The notes under the pieces were generated by a model, which worked only from the letters and a program-made list of their open reading frames with translations, was not told where the DNA came from and did not search any database. A program made the position numbers and the translations under genes. This document shows, one piece after another, positions 24,656 through 33,559 of a DNA stretch of 40,079 nucleotides. The stretch comes from Pseudomonadota bacterium (lineage in GTDB: Bacteria; Pseudomonadota; Alphaproteobacteria; Acetobacterales; Acetobacteraceae), in contig JAFEFJ010000007.1 in the NCBI GenBank assembly GCA_018240635.1, positions 1 through 40,079 on the forward strand, given 5' to 3'. Positions within the stretch are counted from its first letter, which is position 1; each line of letters opens with the position of its first letter.

Positions 24656-26047
24656 TCAAACCGCGACGGCGTGCCGCGCGGCCGCAGGATTCAAATACGC
24701 GTCGAACACGCAGGCGACCCGGCGGACCAGCGCGCGCATCGGCTCGGGCACCGTCAGCACGCCTTCGTCGTTTGAAACGAGACCGTCCGACTCCAGCGCC
24801 GCCAGCGCGGCGATCTCGGCATCGAGCGCATCCGCCGGGAAGCCGTGCCGCGCGAGCGTTCCGGGCACATCCGCCCACAGGTCGCACATCAGCCGCTCGA
24901 TGATGTCGGCGCGCAGCCGGTCGTCGGCGCTCAGCGCGCGGCCGCGCACGGTGGCGAAGCGGCCCGCCTCGATCCGCTCCGACCAGTCGCGCAGATGCGG
25001 CGCGTTCTGCACGTAGCCCTGCGGCAGCTGCCCGATGGCGGAGGCGCCGAAGCCGATCAGCGCCTCGGCCGGATCGTCGGTGTAGCCCTGGAAGTTGCGC
25101 CGCAGCCGGTCGCTGCGCCCGCCGCCCTGCTGCGCAAGCGCGAGCGGATCGTCGGCGCGGGCGTAATGATCGAGGCCGATCCGCACATAGCCCGCGCGCG
25201 CGAGCGCATCGCCGATCGCCTGCTCCTGCGCGACGCGCTCCGCCGCGCCGGGAAGCGTGTCGGCCGCAATTACCGCCTGATGGCGCTTCATCGTCGGCAC
25301 ATGCGCGTAGCCGAACACCGAGAAGCGCGCGGGCGCGAGCGTCAGCGCATCGCGCACGCTTTCCTCGCAGGAGGCGACGGTCTGGTGCGGCAGGCCGTAG
25401 AGCAGATCGACGTTCAGCGCCCCGATTCCCGCTCCGCGCAGGTGTGCCGCGCAGGCCTGCGTGACGTCGAGCGGCTGCACGCGCGCCACCGCCTTCTGCA
25501 CCACGGGATCGAAGGTCTGCACGCCAAGGCTCGCCCGGTTGACGCCGGATCGGGCCAGCGCCGCGGCCATCCCGGCATCGAGTTGGCGGGGGTCGATCTC
25601 GACCGCGATCTCGGCATCGGCGGCCACGTCGAATCGTTCGCGCAGCAGCGCCATCGCGGCCCCGAACGCGGCGGGACCGGCGACAGTGGGCGTGCCGCCG
25701 CCCCAATGGATATGCGCGACCCGCCGCCCACCCGCGCGATCCGCCACCTGCGCGACCTCGCGAAGCAGCAGGCGCATGTAGTCCTCCACCGGCGCGCGAT
25801 GGCGGGTCACGGTGGTGTTGCAGCCGCAGTACCAGCACAGCGTGCGGCAGAACGGCACGTGCAGATAGAGCGACAGGCTTGCATCGCCCGGCAGCGCGGA
25901 AAGCCACGCGCCGTAGTCGGCGTCCGTCACCGACGGCGTGAAATGCGGCGCGGTCGGGTAGCTGGTGTAGCGTGGGATGCGGTCGGTGAGGTACTTCGCC
26001 GCCGCTTCCAGCGGCCCGGGCGGCGTGAACGCGGAGAAGTGGTTCAT
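24656..26047 (-). CDS. hemN: Oxygen-independent coproporphyrinogen III oxidase
   Basis: A radical-SAM enzyme that decarboxylates coproporphyrinogen III to protoporphyrinogen IX without oxygen, the anaerobic step of heme synthesis. 463 residues, the usual length for HemN. The cluster-binding C67-x3-C71-x2-C74 is followed by GCNT, the form typical of true HemN rather than HemW. HIHWGGGTPT, SLGVQTFDPVVQ, DLLYGLPHQT and the HemN C-terminal domain are all present. The ATG at 26047 gives MNHFSAFTPPGPLEAAAKY. An FNR/FixK box lies 55 bases upstream, well placed for activation at low oxygen, as for the cco operon at 28906-37026. Confidence 0.95.
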   Translation of the reverse strand: MNHFSAFTPPGPLEAAAKYLTDRIPRYTSYPTAPHFTPSVTDADYGAWLSALPGDASLSLYLHVPFCRTLCWYCGCNTTVTRHRAPVEDYMRLLLREVAQVADRAGGRRVAHIHWGGGTPTVAGPAAFGAAMALLRERFDVAADAEIAVEIDPRQLDAGMAAALARSGVNRASLGVQTFDPVVQKAVARVQPLDVTQACAAHLRGAGIGALNVDLLYGLPHQTVASCEESVRDALTLAPARFSVFGYAHVPTMKRHQAVIAADTLPGAAERVAQEQAIGDALARAGYVRIGLDHYARADDPLALAQQGGGRSDRLRRNFQGYTDDPAEALIGFGASAIGQLPQGYVQNAPHLRDWSERIEAGRFATVRGRALSADDRLRADIIERLMCDLWADVPGTLARHGFPADALDAEIAALAALESDGLVSNDEGVLTVPEPMRALVRRVACVFDAYLNPAAARHAVAV

Positions 26048-26101
26048 CTCAGCACCAACGGCTTCATCGCGAAACCTTCGGCGCGCCCCGCGCGGCCATC
26101 C

Positions 26102-26115
26102 TTGACGTAGATCAA
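26102..26115. promoter_or_regulatory. FNR/FixK box between hemN and the 2OG oxygenase pair
   Basis: TTGAC-GTAG-ATCAA fits the anaerobox consensus TTGAT-N4-ATCAA with one change. Its centre is 61 bases from the hemN start, which would put the transcription start about 20 bases before hemN in a class II arrangement. The same box is 59 bases from the oxygenase start on the other strand. Confidence 0.75.
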
Positions 26116-26173
26116 ATTCCCCCGACCCGCCCGGGACTATGCGGAACGCACCAACGGACCAGCGGTGGCCGGG

Positions 26174-26842
26174 ATGCCGATTCTCCGCCTCGACGCGCTG
26201 CTTCAGGCAGAAGTTGCGCGCGAACCTTTCCAGTACGCGGTCGTGCCCGACTTCATCGCGCCGGAAGCGGCGGCGGCGATCCGCGCGGACTTCCCGCGCA
26301 TCGGCTACGCCGGCCTGCTGCCGGTGGAGGCGACGGAGCACGGCCCCGCCTTCGCCGCGCTGATCGAGGCGCTGGAAAGTCCCGCGACGGCTGAGGCGTT
26401 CGGCCAGGCCTTCGGCGTCGATCTCTCCGGGCGGTCCACGATGATCACGGTGCGCGGGCGCTGCGCGGCGCGCGACGGGCGCATCCACACCGACAGCGAG
26501 GCGAAGCTGATCACCGCGCTGCTGTATTTCAACGAAGGCTGGGAGGCGGCGGGCGGCCGCCTGCGCCTGCTGCGCAAGCCCGACGACCTGAACGACATCA
26601 TCGCCGAGGTGCCGCCGCTGTCGGGCACGCTCGTCGCGTTCCGCCGCTCCGACCGGTCGTATCACGGCCACGAGCCCTTCGTCGGCGTGCGGCGCTACGT
26701 GATGGTGAACTGGATGGCGAGCGGCTTCGCGGCCCGGCGCGAACTGATGCGCCACCGCATCTCGGCGCAGGCGAAGCGGCTGTTCCCCCCCGCCGCCGAG
26801 GCCGCCCCGCCCCAAGCAGAAAAGGAGCCGGTGCATGGCTGA
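26174..26842 (+). CDS. 2-oxoglutarate/Fe(II)-dependent oxygenase (first of a pair)
   Basis: A 222-residue double-stranded beta-helix oxygenase that would hydroxylate a substrate using O2 and 2-oxoglutarate. Iron ligands are H105 and D107 in RIHTDSEAK and the distal H164 in RSYHGHEPF; the 2-oxoglutarate arginine is in VGVRRYVMVNW. No signal peptide. The ATG at 26174 has GGTGG five bases upstream; GTG at 26165 is an alternative. It overlaps the second oxygenase gene by 8 bases and is divergent from hemN across an FNR/FixK box. Substrate unknown. Confidence 0.85.
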   Translation: MPILRLDALLQAEVAREPFQYAVVPDFIAPEAAAAIRADFPRIGYAGLLPVEATEHGPAFAALIEALESPATAEAFGQAFGVDLSGRSTMITVRGRCAARDGRIHTDSEAKLITALLYFNEGWEAAGGRLRLLRKPDDLNDIIAEVPPLSGTLVAFRRSDRSYHGHEPFVGVRRYVMVNWMASGFAARRELMRHRISAQAKRLFPPAAEAAPPQAEKEPVHG

Positions 26843-27527
26843 TTCCGCCGAACTGGTTGCGGATGCAAGCGATGCGGCACAAGGGATCGCCGCGCATTTC
26901 CTCGGCTGCCTCGACCGCAGCCACGCGGGGCGCGTGCCGTTCCGCCACTGGCTGCTGGAGGATGCGCTGCCGGAGGAGACCTGCACGGCGATCGGAGCCC
27001 TGCCCTACGGGCCGCCGGCGGTCCTGGACACGAAAGGCAAGCGCGAAACCAACAACAGCACCCGGCAATTCTTCGGCGCGCCCCAGCGCGCGGCGCACCC
27101 GGTCTGCGCGGCGCTCGCCGAAGCCCTGCAAAGCGAGGCCGTGACGCGCCGCCTCGCGCGGCAATGCGCCGCACCGCTCGCGGGCAGTTTCCTGCGCATC
27201 GAATACTGCCAGGACACCGAAGGCTTCTGGCTGGAGCCGCACACCGATATCGGCGCCAAGCTGTTCACCATGCTGATCTACCTGTCCGAAGGACCGGGCA
27301 GCGAGACCTGGGGCACCGACCTGCTGTGGCCGGATGGCGCGCTGTTCGCGACCTCGCCCTACCGGCGCGGCGCGGGGCTGATCTTCGTGCCCGCCGCCGA
27401 CACGTGGCACGGCTTCCGTCCGCGCCCCATCGCGGGCGTGCGCCGGTCGCTGATCGTGAACTACGTCAAGCCCGAATGGCGCGCCCGGCACGAGCTGGCA
27501 TTCCCCGACCAACCGGTGGCCGCATAG
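26835..27527 (+). CDS. 2-oxoglutarate/Fe(II)-dependent oxygenase (second of a pair)
   Basis: A 230-residue oxygenase of the same fold. Iron ligands are H136 and D138 in LEPHTDIGAK and H192 in TWHGF; the cofactor arginine is in AGVRRSLIVNYV. It is not a close copy of its neighbour, although H-x-D and the distal His-Arg strand are shared, so the two probably act on related sites or in sequence. The ATG at 26835 lies inside the end of the first gene, with AAAGGAG upstream: translationally coupled. It ends 2 bases from the convergent membrane protein gene. Confidence 0.85.
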   Translation: MADSAELVADASDAAQGIAAHFLGCLDRSHAGRVPFRHWLLEDALPEETCTAIGALPYGPPAVLDTKGKRETNNSTRQFFGAPQRAAHPVCAALAEALQSEAVTRRLARQCAAPLAGSFLRIEYCQDTEGFWLEPHTDIGAKLFTMLIYLSEGPGSETWGTDLLWPDGALFATSPYRRGAGLIFVPAADTWHGFRPRPIAGVRRSLIVNYVKPEWRARHELAFPDQPVAA

Positions 27528-27529
27528 CG

Positions 27530-28849
27530 TCAGGGCGCGATGGTCAGGCGCTGCTTGCCGAACCGGGCCATCACGCCCCAGGCGTACCACGGCGTGTCGC
27601 CGAAAGGCTGATCGGTGCTGCGCGCGTAGGTGCCCGGCGGCAGCGAGTCGGCATTCGTGACGCCGCCCGGCGGAGCCAGGGTCAGCGTCATCGCCTCGCC
27701 CGGGCCCAAGCCGCTGCCCCAGGTGCGCCACCGGGCTTCGGCCACCGCCGGCAGCGCGCGCCACTCGGCGGCAAGCGGCGCCGCGCGGACGGCCAACAGC
27801 GCGGCGAGCGCGACGGCAAGGCCGATGCGGCGAGGCGCCGCGGGCAGCGCGGCGAAACCGAACGCGGCCCCCAGCGCGGCCAGCGCCAGCAGCACCATGC
27901 CCTGCCGCAGCGCCGCGTGCCGGCCGCAGCACAGCGTGCCGAACTGGTGGAAGGCGAGCGCGACCGACGCCCCTGCCCCGATCAGCAGCGCCACGGCCCA
28001 GACGGCGGCGAGCCGCCGCGCCGGCGGATCGAGCCGCGCGTCGGGCGGCAGGCCCGCCAGCACCGCCAGCTTGACGGCGATCCCGGCGGCGAGCGGCAGG
28101 CCCTCGATCCCCGCCGCCTCCCGCGCGAAGGCGGGCGCCGCGGCGCGGATGCTGGCCGGCCAGTCGCCCGCGAGGCCGCTCGCGCGGTCCATCACCTCGC
28201 CCATGCCCTGCATCCGGCCGCGCAGCACCGCGAGGCAGACGGCCGCGCCGCATAGCGCCGGGAGAAGCAGGCGCAGCCGTGGGCGCATCGACCTGTCGGA
28301 CGTCGCGGCGGCGGCGGCCAGCACGGCGTAGAGCAGCGCGGTCAGCGCGCCGATCTCGGCACTCAGCGCCGCCGCGGCCAGCGCCGCCGCCAGCGCCGCG
28401 CCGCGCCGCCGCGCATCGCCCAAATGCAGCGCCGTCGCCGCCGCAAGCCCGGCCCAGCACGGCAGGTACGCAACGGCGCCCATCGGCCAGTAGAACATCT
28501 CCCCGGGCCGCGCGGGCAGCAGCGCGAGCGCGAACCAGAGCGCGGCGAGGCCGAGCGGCGCGCGCAGCCCGGCCGCGCGGGCGGCCAGCGCGACGGTGCC
28601 CAGCACGCCCGCCCACAGGAAGGCGAGAAACGGCGCGATCAGCGGCCGGTCCAGCGCGTCAGAGGCGGCGAAGTAGAGGCAGCTCAGGATCTCGGCAAGC
28701 GGGCGGGGACTCCAGCCTCCGATGCGGTCCAGCAGGATGCGCCAGCCGCGCGCGCCGACGAACCAGGCGGCGAGATAGTCGTCGCCCTGCCACTTCCCCG
28801 CCGGCAGCAGCGCGGCGTAGGCGGCGAGCACGGCCAATGCCGCCGCCAC
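27530..28849 (-). CDS. Polytopic membrane protein, GT-C / DUF6056-like
   Basis: An inner membrane protein with about ten hydrophobic helices. An early acidic motif in the first external loop (GKWQGDDYLAAWFV) followed by RPLAEIL resembles membrane glycosyltransferases of GT-C/DUF6056 type; the assignment is tentative. The C-terminal 90 residues are soluble (MTLTLAPPGG, YARSTDQPFGDTPWYAWG) and probably periplasmic. It is the last gene after ccoS and may be carried by the cco transcript without belonging to it. The start is unclear: GTG at 28849 is taken (439 residues); ATG at 28978 would overlap ccoS by 73 bases. No ribosome site is obvious. Confidence 0.6.
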   Translation of the reverse strand: MAAALAVLAAYAALLPAGKWQGDDYLAAWFVGARGWRILLDRIGGWSPRPLAEILSCLYFAASDALDRPLIAPFLAFLWAGVLGTVALAARAAGLRAPLGLAALWFALALLPARPGEMFYWPMGAVAYLPCWAGLAAATALHLGDARRRGAALAAALAAAALSAEIGALTALLYAVLAAAAATSDRSMRPRLRLLLPALCGAAVCLAVLRGRMQGMGEVMDRASGLAGDWPASIRAAAPAFAREAAGIEGLPLAAGIAVKLAVLAGLPPDARLDPPARRLAAVWAVALLIGAGASVALAFHQFGTLCCGRHAALRQGMVLLALAALGAAFGFAALPAAPRRIGLAVALAALLAVRAAPLAAEWRALPAVAEARWRTWGSGLGPGEAMTLTLAPPGGVTNADSLPPGTYARSTDQPFGDTPWYAWGVMARFGKQRLTIAP

Positions 28850-28905
28850 CGGCAGCGCGGCGGACCAGTCACGCGCGCGCGGCCGGGCCGGGGAGAGGAT
28901 CGGGG

Positions 28906-29046
28906 CTAGTCCTCGTCGAACAGGATGCGGTTCGCCGCGCCGTCCAGGTCGTCGTACTGGCCGCTGCGGAGCGCCCACAGAAACACGACGAGGCCGACCG
29001 CGCCAAGCGCGAGGCTGACCGCGAGCAGCAGCAGGATGATCGTCAT
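28906..29046 (-). CDS. ccoS: Cytochrome oxidase maturation protein CcoS
   Basis: 46 residues with a single membrane helix (MTIILLLLAVSLALGAVGLVVFLWAL) and the family tail RSGQYDDLDGAANRILFDED. CcoS is needed for inserting heme and copper into the cbb3 oxidase. The ATG overlaps the stop of ccoI (ATGA, 4 bases). Confidence 0.93.
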   Translation of the reverse strand: MTIILLLLAVSLALGAVGLVVFLWALRSGQYDDLDGAANRILFDED

Positions 29047-31514
29047 CGCCGGCCTCCCCGATACAGGCGCAGGCTGTTTCCCATCACCAGCAGCGACGAG
29101 CTCGACATCGCCGCCGCCGCGAGCCAGGGCGTCACCCAGCCGGCGACCGCCAGCGGCACCATCACCGCGTTGTAGCCGATGGCAAGCGCGAGGTTCTGCC
29201 GCATCGCGCGCCGGGCGCGCCGCGCCATCGCGAGCGCCTCGGCCACCGGGGCCAGCAGCGCGCCCTGGAACACCAGGTCGGCCACGGTCTGGCTGACATC
29301 CGCGGCGGTGGCCGGAGAGGCGGAGACGCTGGCCGCCGCAAGCGCCGGGCCGTCGTTCAACCCGTCGCCCACCATCAGCACGCGCCCGCCCTGCGCGCGG
29401 CGGTCCTCGATCCAGCGCACCTTCCCGACCGGCGAAAGCCCGGCCTGCCAGTCGGCGATGCCGACTTCCCCGGCGATGCGCGCCACCTGCGCCTGCCGGT
29501 CGCCCGACAGCAGGCGCAGCGACAGGCCCATGCGGCGCAGGCGCTGGATGGTCTGCGGCGCATCGGCGCGCAGGCGCTCGTCGAAGGCGAAGCGGACGGG
29601 CGACAGGTTCGGGCGGGCGAACCAGAGTTCGGGGCCGGTTTCCTCCGCCACCCTCACCCTCCCGCCGCCCTCGGCGACGGGCCCCTCCCTCTCCCGCAGG
29701 GTTGGGAGGGTGAGGGCAAAGGCGCGGCTTCCCAACCGCAACTCGCCTTCCGGGGTCGCCAGGGACATGCCTTCCCCCGGATGCTCGACGGCACCCTCGG
29801 CGGGCGCGACGGGACCGGCGGCGGCGGCGAGCGAGCGCGCCAGCGGGTGGCGGCTGCAGGCGGCGAGTGCCGCGGCGGCGCGCAGATCGGCGGGATCGGG
29901 CGCGCCGGCCAGCGCCAGCAAAGGCTCGGTCAGCGTGCCGGTCTTGTCGAACACCACGGTATCGACCTCGGCCAGGCGTTCCAACGCGGTCGGCGATTTC
30001 AGCAGCATCCCGCCGCGCATCAGGCGGGAGGTGGCGATCACCTGCACGGCGGGTACGGCAAGCGCCAGTGCGCAGGGGCAGGTGATGATGAGCACCGCGC
30101 TCGCGGTGAGCAGCGCCTGCCATGCCGGCTCGCCGGCCACGAAGACCCAGAACAGGAAGGTCAGCAGCGCGCAGAGATGCACCGCGGGCGCATAGGCGCG
30201 CGCCACGCGGTCGGCGAGCACGACGTAGCGCCCGCGCCGCGCCTCCGCGGCCTCGATCAGACGGACGCATTCGGCAAGCAGCGTGGCCCCGCCCGTGGCG
30301 GTCGCGCGCACCGTCAGCGGCGCGCCGAGATTGAGCGTGCCCGCGAACACCGCGTCCCCCGGCCCCGCCTGCTGCGGCAGGCTTTCGCCGGTGACCAGGC
30401 TCGCGTCGAGCGGCGAGGCGCCGCGCTCCACCACGCCATCGACGCCGATGCGCTCGCCCGCCGCGACCAGCACGCGGTCGCCCGTGCCCACCTGTTCCTG
30501 CGGGCGGCGCCGCACCGTGCCGTCGGGCTGCAGCACCGCGACATCGGTCGCGCGCAGCATCAGCAACTGCTCGGCGGTGGCGCGGGCGCGGCCACGGGCG
30601 CGGTGATCCAGCACGCGGCCGATCAGCAGGAAGAACAGCAGCGTGACGGCGGAATCGAAATAGGTGTGCGCGCCGCCGTTGATGGTCTCGGCAAGGCTCA
30701 TGCCGGTGACCAGCAGCACGCCGACGCTGATCGGCACGTCCATGTTGGTGCGGCCCCGGCGCAGCGCGGCCAGCGCGGAGGCGAAGAAGGGCCGTCCCGC
30801 ATAGGCGATGGCGGGCATCGCGATCAGCGCCGAGACCCAATGCAGCAGCGAAACCGTCGCCGGGCCGATGCGGTCGGCGAGCGGCCCGGTCTGGCCCGCC
30901 CAGATGCCGATCGAGATCATCATCACGTTGCCCGCGGCGAAGCCCGCCACCGCCAGCGCGCGCAACAGGTTGCGTCCGGTACGATCCTGCGCGGCGGCGA
31001 GCAGGCGCGCATCGAAGGGCACGAGCCGGTAGCCCAGCGCCTCGATCTTGCCGACCAGCGCCTCGGCGCGCGCTTCCGCGTCCGCCTCGGTTCCCCCTGG
31101 CGCGCCGCGCCATGCAAGGCGCAGGCGGCGGGTCGTCATGTTGACGCGCCCGGCGGTCACGTCCGGCTCGCGCGCCAGCACGTTTTCGATCAGCCAGACG
31201 CAGGCGCCGCATTGCAGCCCATCGACGGCGAGCGCGAGTTCCCGCGTGCCGTCCGGCAGCGCGACGATATGGCGCGCGAGGTCGCGCCGCTCGGCGGGCT
31301 CGGGGCGCGGCGGGCGCGCATCGGCGGCGAGCAGGCGCTGGTCGTAGTAGCGGCCGAGCCCCATGCCCTGGATGATGCCGAAAGCGGCGTCGCAGCCGGG
31401 GCAGCAGAAGCGCTGTCCTGCGGGCGCCGGCTGGCCGCAATGCGCGCAGACGGCAGCCGCGCCCGCTCCCTCGCCGGCCTGTGGCGCGAAGGGCGCGGCG
31501 AGGGTCGCGCTCAT
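29043..31514 (-). CDS. ccoI: Copper-exporting-type P-type ATPase CcoI for cbb3 oxidase assembly
   Basis: An 823-residue heavy-metal P1B ATPase that moves copper across the inner membrane for the CuB centre of the oxidase. An N-terminal cysteine cluster (CAHCGQ, CCPGC, about 23-41) precedes an HMA domain with CGAC. The membrane CPC is in IITCPCALAL, the phosphorylated Asp in VFDKTGTL (about residue 521), and VGDGLNDGPAL closes the ATP-binding part. Residues about 600-621 (LTLPTLREREGPVAEGGG) are encoded by a palindromic element, apparently inserted in a surface loop of the nucleotide-binding domain without breaking the frame. It sits 15 bases after ccoH and overlaps ccoS. Confidence 0.93.
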   Translation of the reverse strand: MSATLAAPFAPQAGEGAGAAAVCAHCGQPAPAGQRFCCPGCDAAFGIIQGMGLGRYYDQRLLAADARPPRPEPAERRDLARHIVALPDGTRELALAVDGLQCGACVWLIENVLAREPDVTAGRVNMTTRRLRLAWRGAPGGTEADAEARAEALVGKIEALGYRLVPFDARLLAAAQDRTGRNLLRALAVAGFAAGNVMMISIGIWAGQTGPLADRIGPATVSLLHWVSALIAMPAIAYAGRPFFASALAALRRGRTNMDVPISVGVLLVTGMSLAETINGGAHTYFDSAVTLLFFLLIGRVLDHRARGRARATAEQLLMLRATDVAVLQPDGTVRRRPQEQVGTGDRVLVAAGERIGVDGVVERGASPLDASLVTGESLPQQAGPGDAVFAGTLNLGAPLTVRATATGGATLLAECVRLIEAAEARRGRYVVLADRVARAYAPAVHLCALLTFLFWVFVAGEPAWQALLTASAVLIITCPCALALAVPAVQVIATSRLMRGGMLLKSPTALERLAEVDTVVFDKTGTLTEPLLALAGAPDPADLRAAAALAACSRHPLARSLAAAAGPVAPAEGAVEHPGEGMSLATPEGELRLGSRAFALTLPTLREREGPVAEGGGRVRVAEETGPELWFARPNLSPVRFAFDERLRADAPQTIQRLRRMGLSLRLLSGDRQAQVARIAGEVGIADWQAGLSPVGKVRWIEDRRAQGGRVLMVGDGLNDGPALAAASVSASPATAADVSQTVADLVFQGALLAPVAEALAMARRARRAMRQNLALAIGYNAVMVPLAVAGWVTPWLAAAAMSSSSLLVMGNSLRLYRGGRR
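29651..29716. repeat. REP-like palindromic element in frame inside ccoI
   Basis: CCCTCACCCTCCC (29651-29663) and GGGAGGGTGAGGG (29704-29716) form a perfect 13-base inverted repeat around 40 bases rich in C-tracts. Total 66 bases = 22 codons, so the frame is kept. Elements of this composition are common between genes in GC-rich proteobacteria; inside an essential reading frame it is unusual. Confidence 0.65.
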
Positions 31515-31529
31515 GGCATCGTCACGGCC

Positions 31530-32018
31530 TCAGCGCACCAGCAGGCGGCGGGTGGCGGTGAGCGTCCTGCCGTCCGATTGCACGGTGATCAGCACGTCCC
31601 ACTGGCCGGAGAACAGCGTGGTATCGGCCACCAGATCGCCGCCGGGCGCCGCATGGAACGCAAGCGCCGTCCTGTCCGGCGGGCCGACCGGGCGCTCGGC
31701 CTGCGCGGTGACGGCGGCGCCGGCAAGCGGCGCGCCGGCCTTGTCGGTCAGGCGCAGATGCGCGCGATGTTCGGAATCCGCCGCCGCCTCGACATGCCAG
31801 CCGAGCGCCGCCTGCTTCTGCTCGGCCGCGAGGATCTTCCGGTAGTCGTTGCTCAGGTCGAACCCGTCGGTGCCGGCCGCGCCGGGGAAGCTCGTGACAG
31901 CGGCATAGACCATGTAGGCGTTCACCGCGAAGACCGCGGCCATCGCCAGGGCGAGCCAATGCGGGAACCAGCGCCAGGACGAACGTTCGCGTGCTTGTGC
32001 CATCGTGTGCCGTGCCAT
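31530..32018 (-). CDS. ccoH: FixH family protein CcoH
   Basis: 162 residues: a short cytoplasmic start, one membrane helix (WLALAMAAVFAVNAYMVYAAV) and a periplasmic FixH domain (ASFPGA-like SFPGAAG, DGFDLSNDYRKILAAEQKQ, ALGWHVEA). It helps assemble or stabilise the cbb3 oxidase. It lies 18 bases after ccoG. The ATG at 32018 is taken; ATG at 32003 is equally possible and changes nothing in the domain. Confidence 0.9.
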   Translation of the reverse strand: MARHTMAQARERSSWRWFPHWLALAMAAVFAVNAYMVYAAVTSFPGAAGTDGFDLSNDYRKILAAEQKQAALGWHVEAAADSEHRAHLRLTDKAGAPLAGAAVTAQAERPVGPPDRTALAFHAAPGGDLVADTTLFSGQWDVLITVQSDGRTLTATRRLLVR

Positions 32019-32036
32019 GCTGTCAGGGCCTGAGGA

Positions 32037-33521
32037 TCAGGGAGGGCCGCCGTTGTAGGTGGCGGGGCCCATGAAGATCGACTTGTACGTGGTGCGCTCG
32101 CCGCTGGTGCCGTCGCGCAGCTCGAAGATGACCGGCAGGGTGCCCTCCGGCAGGTGGTCCGGGCGCGCAGTGACCAGGACGCGGTAGGTGCTGACCTGAT
32201 CGGGCGCGCCGCGCAGCGTCAGCACCGGGGCGGGCTTCGCGCTCTCCTCCGACACCGTGAGCACCGCGCCGGGCAGCCCGGCGACGCTGAGCACGAAGGG
32301 CGAGTCCGCCTGCGTCTTGTTGGCGATCTTCACGGTGTAGCCGTTGCGCAGGCTGCCGTCCGGCAGCGTGACGAACAGCGGCGCACGGTCGCGCTGCACC
32401 GAAAGCCCGATGGTGGGCCGCAGCGCGAGCGCGACCGTGAGCGCGCTCATGGCCGCCAGCAGCACGCCAGCATAGATGATCGAGCGCGGGCGGATCAGGC
32501 GGATCGGCTCGAAGCGTCCCGCCTTCTTCGCCGCCTGCCGCGCCAGCGTGTCCCAGGTGATCAGCCAGCGGTCGCGGCCGGTGCGCTCCATCACGTGGTT
32601 GCAGGCGTCGATGCACAGGCCGCAGTTGATGCATTCCAACTGGATGCCGTCGCGGATGTCGATGCCCGTCGGGCAGGCGGTAACGCAGGCGCCGCAATCG
32701 ACGCAGTCGCCCGCCGCCTCGCCTTCGTGCCGCTTGCCGCGCACCCGCGGCTCGCCGCGCCAGGACTGGTAGGTGACGGTGAAGCTCTGGTCGTCCAGCA
32801 TCGCGGACTGGAAGCGCGGCCAGGGGCACATATAGGTGCACACCTGCTCGCGCGCCCAGCCGGCGAGGACGTAGGTGGTGGCGGTGAACAGCAGGGTGAA
32901 GAAATAGACCTGCGCCGAGGCGTGGCCGGTCCAGAACTGCACCGTGACCGTCGGCGCATCGACGTAGTACATGATCCACGCGCCGCCGGTCCAGAAGGCG
33001 ATGAACAGCCAGACGCCGTGCTTCACCGCCTTGCGCCAGACGGTATCGAACGTAACCGGCTCGGCGTCGCGCCGCATCCGCTCGTTGCGGTCGCCTTCCA
33101 CGAGCCGCTCGACCCACATGAACAGGTCGGTCCACACGGTCTGCGGGCAGGTATACCCGCACCAGACGCGGCCGATCAGGCTGGTGACCAGGAACAGCGT
33201 CACCGCGCCCATGATGAGCAGGCCGGCCAGCAGCCAGATATCCTGCGGCCAGAGCTCCAGGTTGAAGAAATAGTACCGCTCGTGCGCCATATCGAGCAGG
33301 ATGGCCTGGTTGGGCCGCCCGGGTCCGCGGTCCCAGCGCACCCAGGGCATGACGTAGTAAAGTCCGAGACAGGCGATCAGGATCGCCCACTTCACCCGGC
33401 GCGCCATGCCGTGCACGGCCTTCGGGTAGACCCGCACGCGGTTGGCGTAGAGGTGGTCGCCCGCCTCCTCGCGTTCCAGCTGGATGCGCCGGTCGTTCTT
33501 GCTGATGCGCGACACCGCCAT
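32037..33521 (-). CDS. ccoG: Cytochrome c oxidase accessory protein CcoG (polyferredoxin)
   Basis: 494 residues. Membrane helices alternate with cysteine motifs: RVWCGYTCPQTVW, VCTYMCPWPRFQ, then two 4Fe-4S ferredoxin motifs CVDCGACVTACPTG and CINCGLCIDACNH, and a C-terminal immunoglobulin-like FixG domain. CcoG reduces copper for delivery to the cbb3 oxidase. The ATG at 33521 (MAVSRISKNDRRIQLE) is preceded by AAGGGA. It lies 38 bases after ccoP and 18 before ccoH, in the usual ccoNOQP-GHIS order. Confidence 0.95.
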   Translation of the reverse strand: MAVSRISKNDRRIQLEREEAGDHLYANRVRVYPKAVHGMARRVKWAILIACLGLYYVMPWVRWDRGPGRPNQAILLDMAHERYYFFNLELWPQDIWLLAGLLIMGAVTLFLVTSLIGRVWCGYTCPQTVWTDLFMWVERLVEGDRNERMRRDAEPVTFDTVWRKAVKHGVWLFIAFWTGGAWIMYYVDAPTVTVQFWTGHASAQVYFFTLLFTATTYVLAGWAREQVCTYMCPWPRFQSAMLDDQSFTVTYQSWRGEPRVRGKRHEGEAAGDCVDCGACVTACPTGIDIRDGIQLECINCGLCIDACNHVMERTGRDRWLITWDTLARQAAKKAGRFEPIRLIRPRSIIYAGVLLAAMSALTVALALRPTIGLSVQRDRAPLFVTLPDGSLRNGYTVKIANKTQADSPFVLSVAGLPGAVLTVSEESAKPAPVLTLRGAPDQVSTYRVLVTARPDHLPEGTLPVIFELRDGTSGERTTYKSIFMGPATYNGGPP

Positions 33522-33559
33522 CGGTCCCTTGCTGGCCGCTCTCTCGTTCTTCCGCCCGA

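Noticed and set aside
29651-29716. The palindrome in ccoI considered as an internal terminator or a frameshift remnant
   Set aside because: The frame is intact through it, ccoI is complete downstream, and no T-run follows.
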